Source: Zhihengliuella halotolerans (lineage in GTDB: Bacteria; Actinomycetota; Actinomycetes; Actinomycetales; Micrococcaceae). From it: a DNA stretch of 64,000 nucleotides. The translations under genes were made by a program, and so were the position numbers. The DNA lies in contig NZ_SHLA01000001.1 in NCBI RefSeq assembly GCF_004217565.1, forward strand, positions 3,410,001-3,474,000. The letters run 5' to 3'. Below, piece by piece: positions 63,970 to 64,000 of the stretch. Within the stretch, counting starts at the first letter, position 1; each line of letters begins with the position of its first letter. The notes under the pieces were generated by a model. That model did not search any database, was not told the DNA's origin, and saw only the letters and a program-made list of their open reading frames with translations.

Positions 63970-64000
63970 GTGCCAGACGCACCCACTTCAGTCGAGCCGA
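63970..64000 (+). CDS. 5' end of an unidentified gene
   Basis: AGGAGGA (63958-63964) precedes a GTG at 63970 by 5 nt; the frame VPDAPTSVEP stays open to the window end. Only ten codons are visible, too few to identify. Divergent from lysC. Confidence 0.5.
   Translation, partial: MPDAPTSVEP

Overview
The window is high-GC DNA with dense, mostly operonic genes, short intergenic gaps, many ATGA/GTGA start-stop overlaps, GTG and TTG starts, and several apparently leaderless genes (a -10-like hexamer 6-8 nt before the start codon). Together with purSQL, lysC, LtrA, a DUF1206 protein and a cory-CC-star protein, this points to an actinobacterium, probably Micrococcales (Micrococcaceae-like). The genus cannot be fixed from sequence alone. 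No rRNA, tRNA, CRISPR array, transposase or integrase was seen.

Layout. 1-6064: a LacI-controlled ABC importer of the peptide/oligosaccharide family (lacI, binding protein, two permeases, two ATPases; the last is cut by the window edge). 6234-12302: an operon of a SbnA-like PLP enzyme, an FAD/NAD(P)-binding protein and a Y4yA/SbnH-like PLP decarboxylase, followed by an ArsR-rhodanese fusion regulator and an MFS exporter; this looks like a small uncharacterised amino-acid or siderophore-precursor pathway. 12328-17933: jetABC (MksFEB-like condensin, Wadjet type I genes) without the nuclease gene jetD. 18100-21166: DUF1206 membrane protein, GltS-type glutamate symporter, SRPBCC protein. 21176-27902: a tetritol (erythritol/threitol) catabolic operon with a divergent SorC-family regulator. 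27910-34755: a GntR-controlled gamma-glutamylation operon (ethanolamine-type permease, glutamine-synthetase-like ligase, aldehyde dehydrogenase, gamma-glutamyl hydrolase, SDR).

34809-41354: assorted single genes (aldo/keto reductase, GNAT, a frameshifted small membrane protein, flotillin, a DUF4143 ATPase with striking promoter repeats, a PH-like membrane protein, an AmiS/UreI channel). 41426-44744: purSQL. 44973-52751: FGGY kinase, lipoprotein, YchJ, Na+/H+ antiporter, K+ channel, LtrA, MalY/PatB C-S lyase. 52773-55854: cstA, cory-CC-star and ArsA-type ATPase. 56122-58912: a lipoprotein and its decayed paralogue, a conserved 289-aa protein and an APH-type kinase. 59105-60669: a hipBA-like toxin-antitoxin pair behind a nested palindromic operator. 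60754-64000: Tat-exported PhoD phosphatase, aspartate kinase, and the first codons of a further gene.

The most interesting material is the SbnA/FAD/Y4yA operon with its two-cysteine ArsR-rhodanese regulator, the nuclease-less jetABC, the gamma-glutamyl operon in which an SDR may replace the usual amine oxidase, and the regulatory repeat arrays in front of the DUF4143 ATPase and hipBA. All functional calls are by motif recognition and context; no database search was run.
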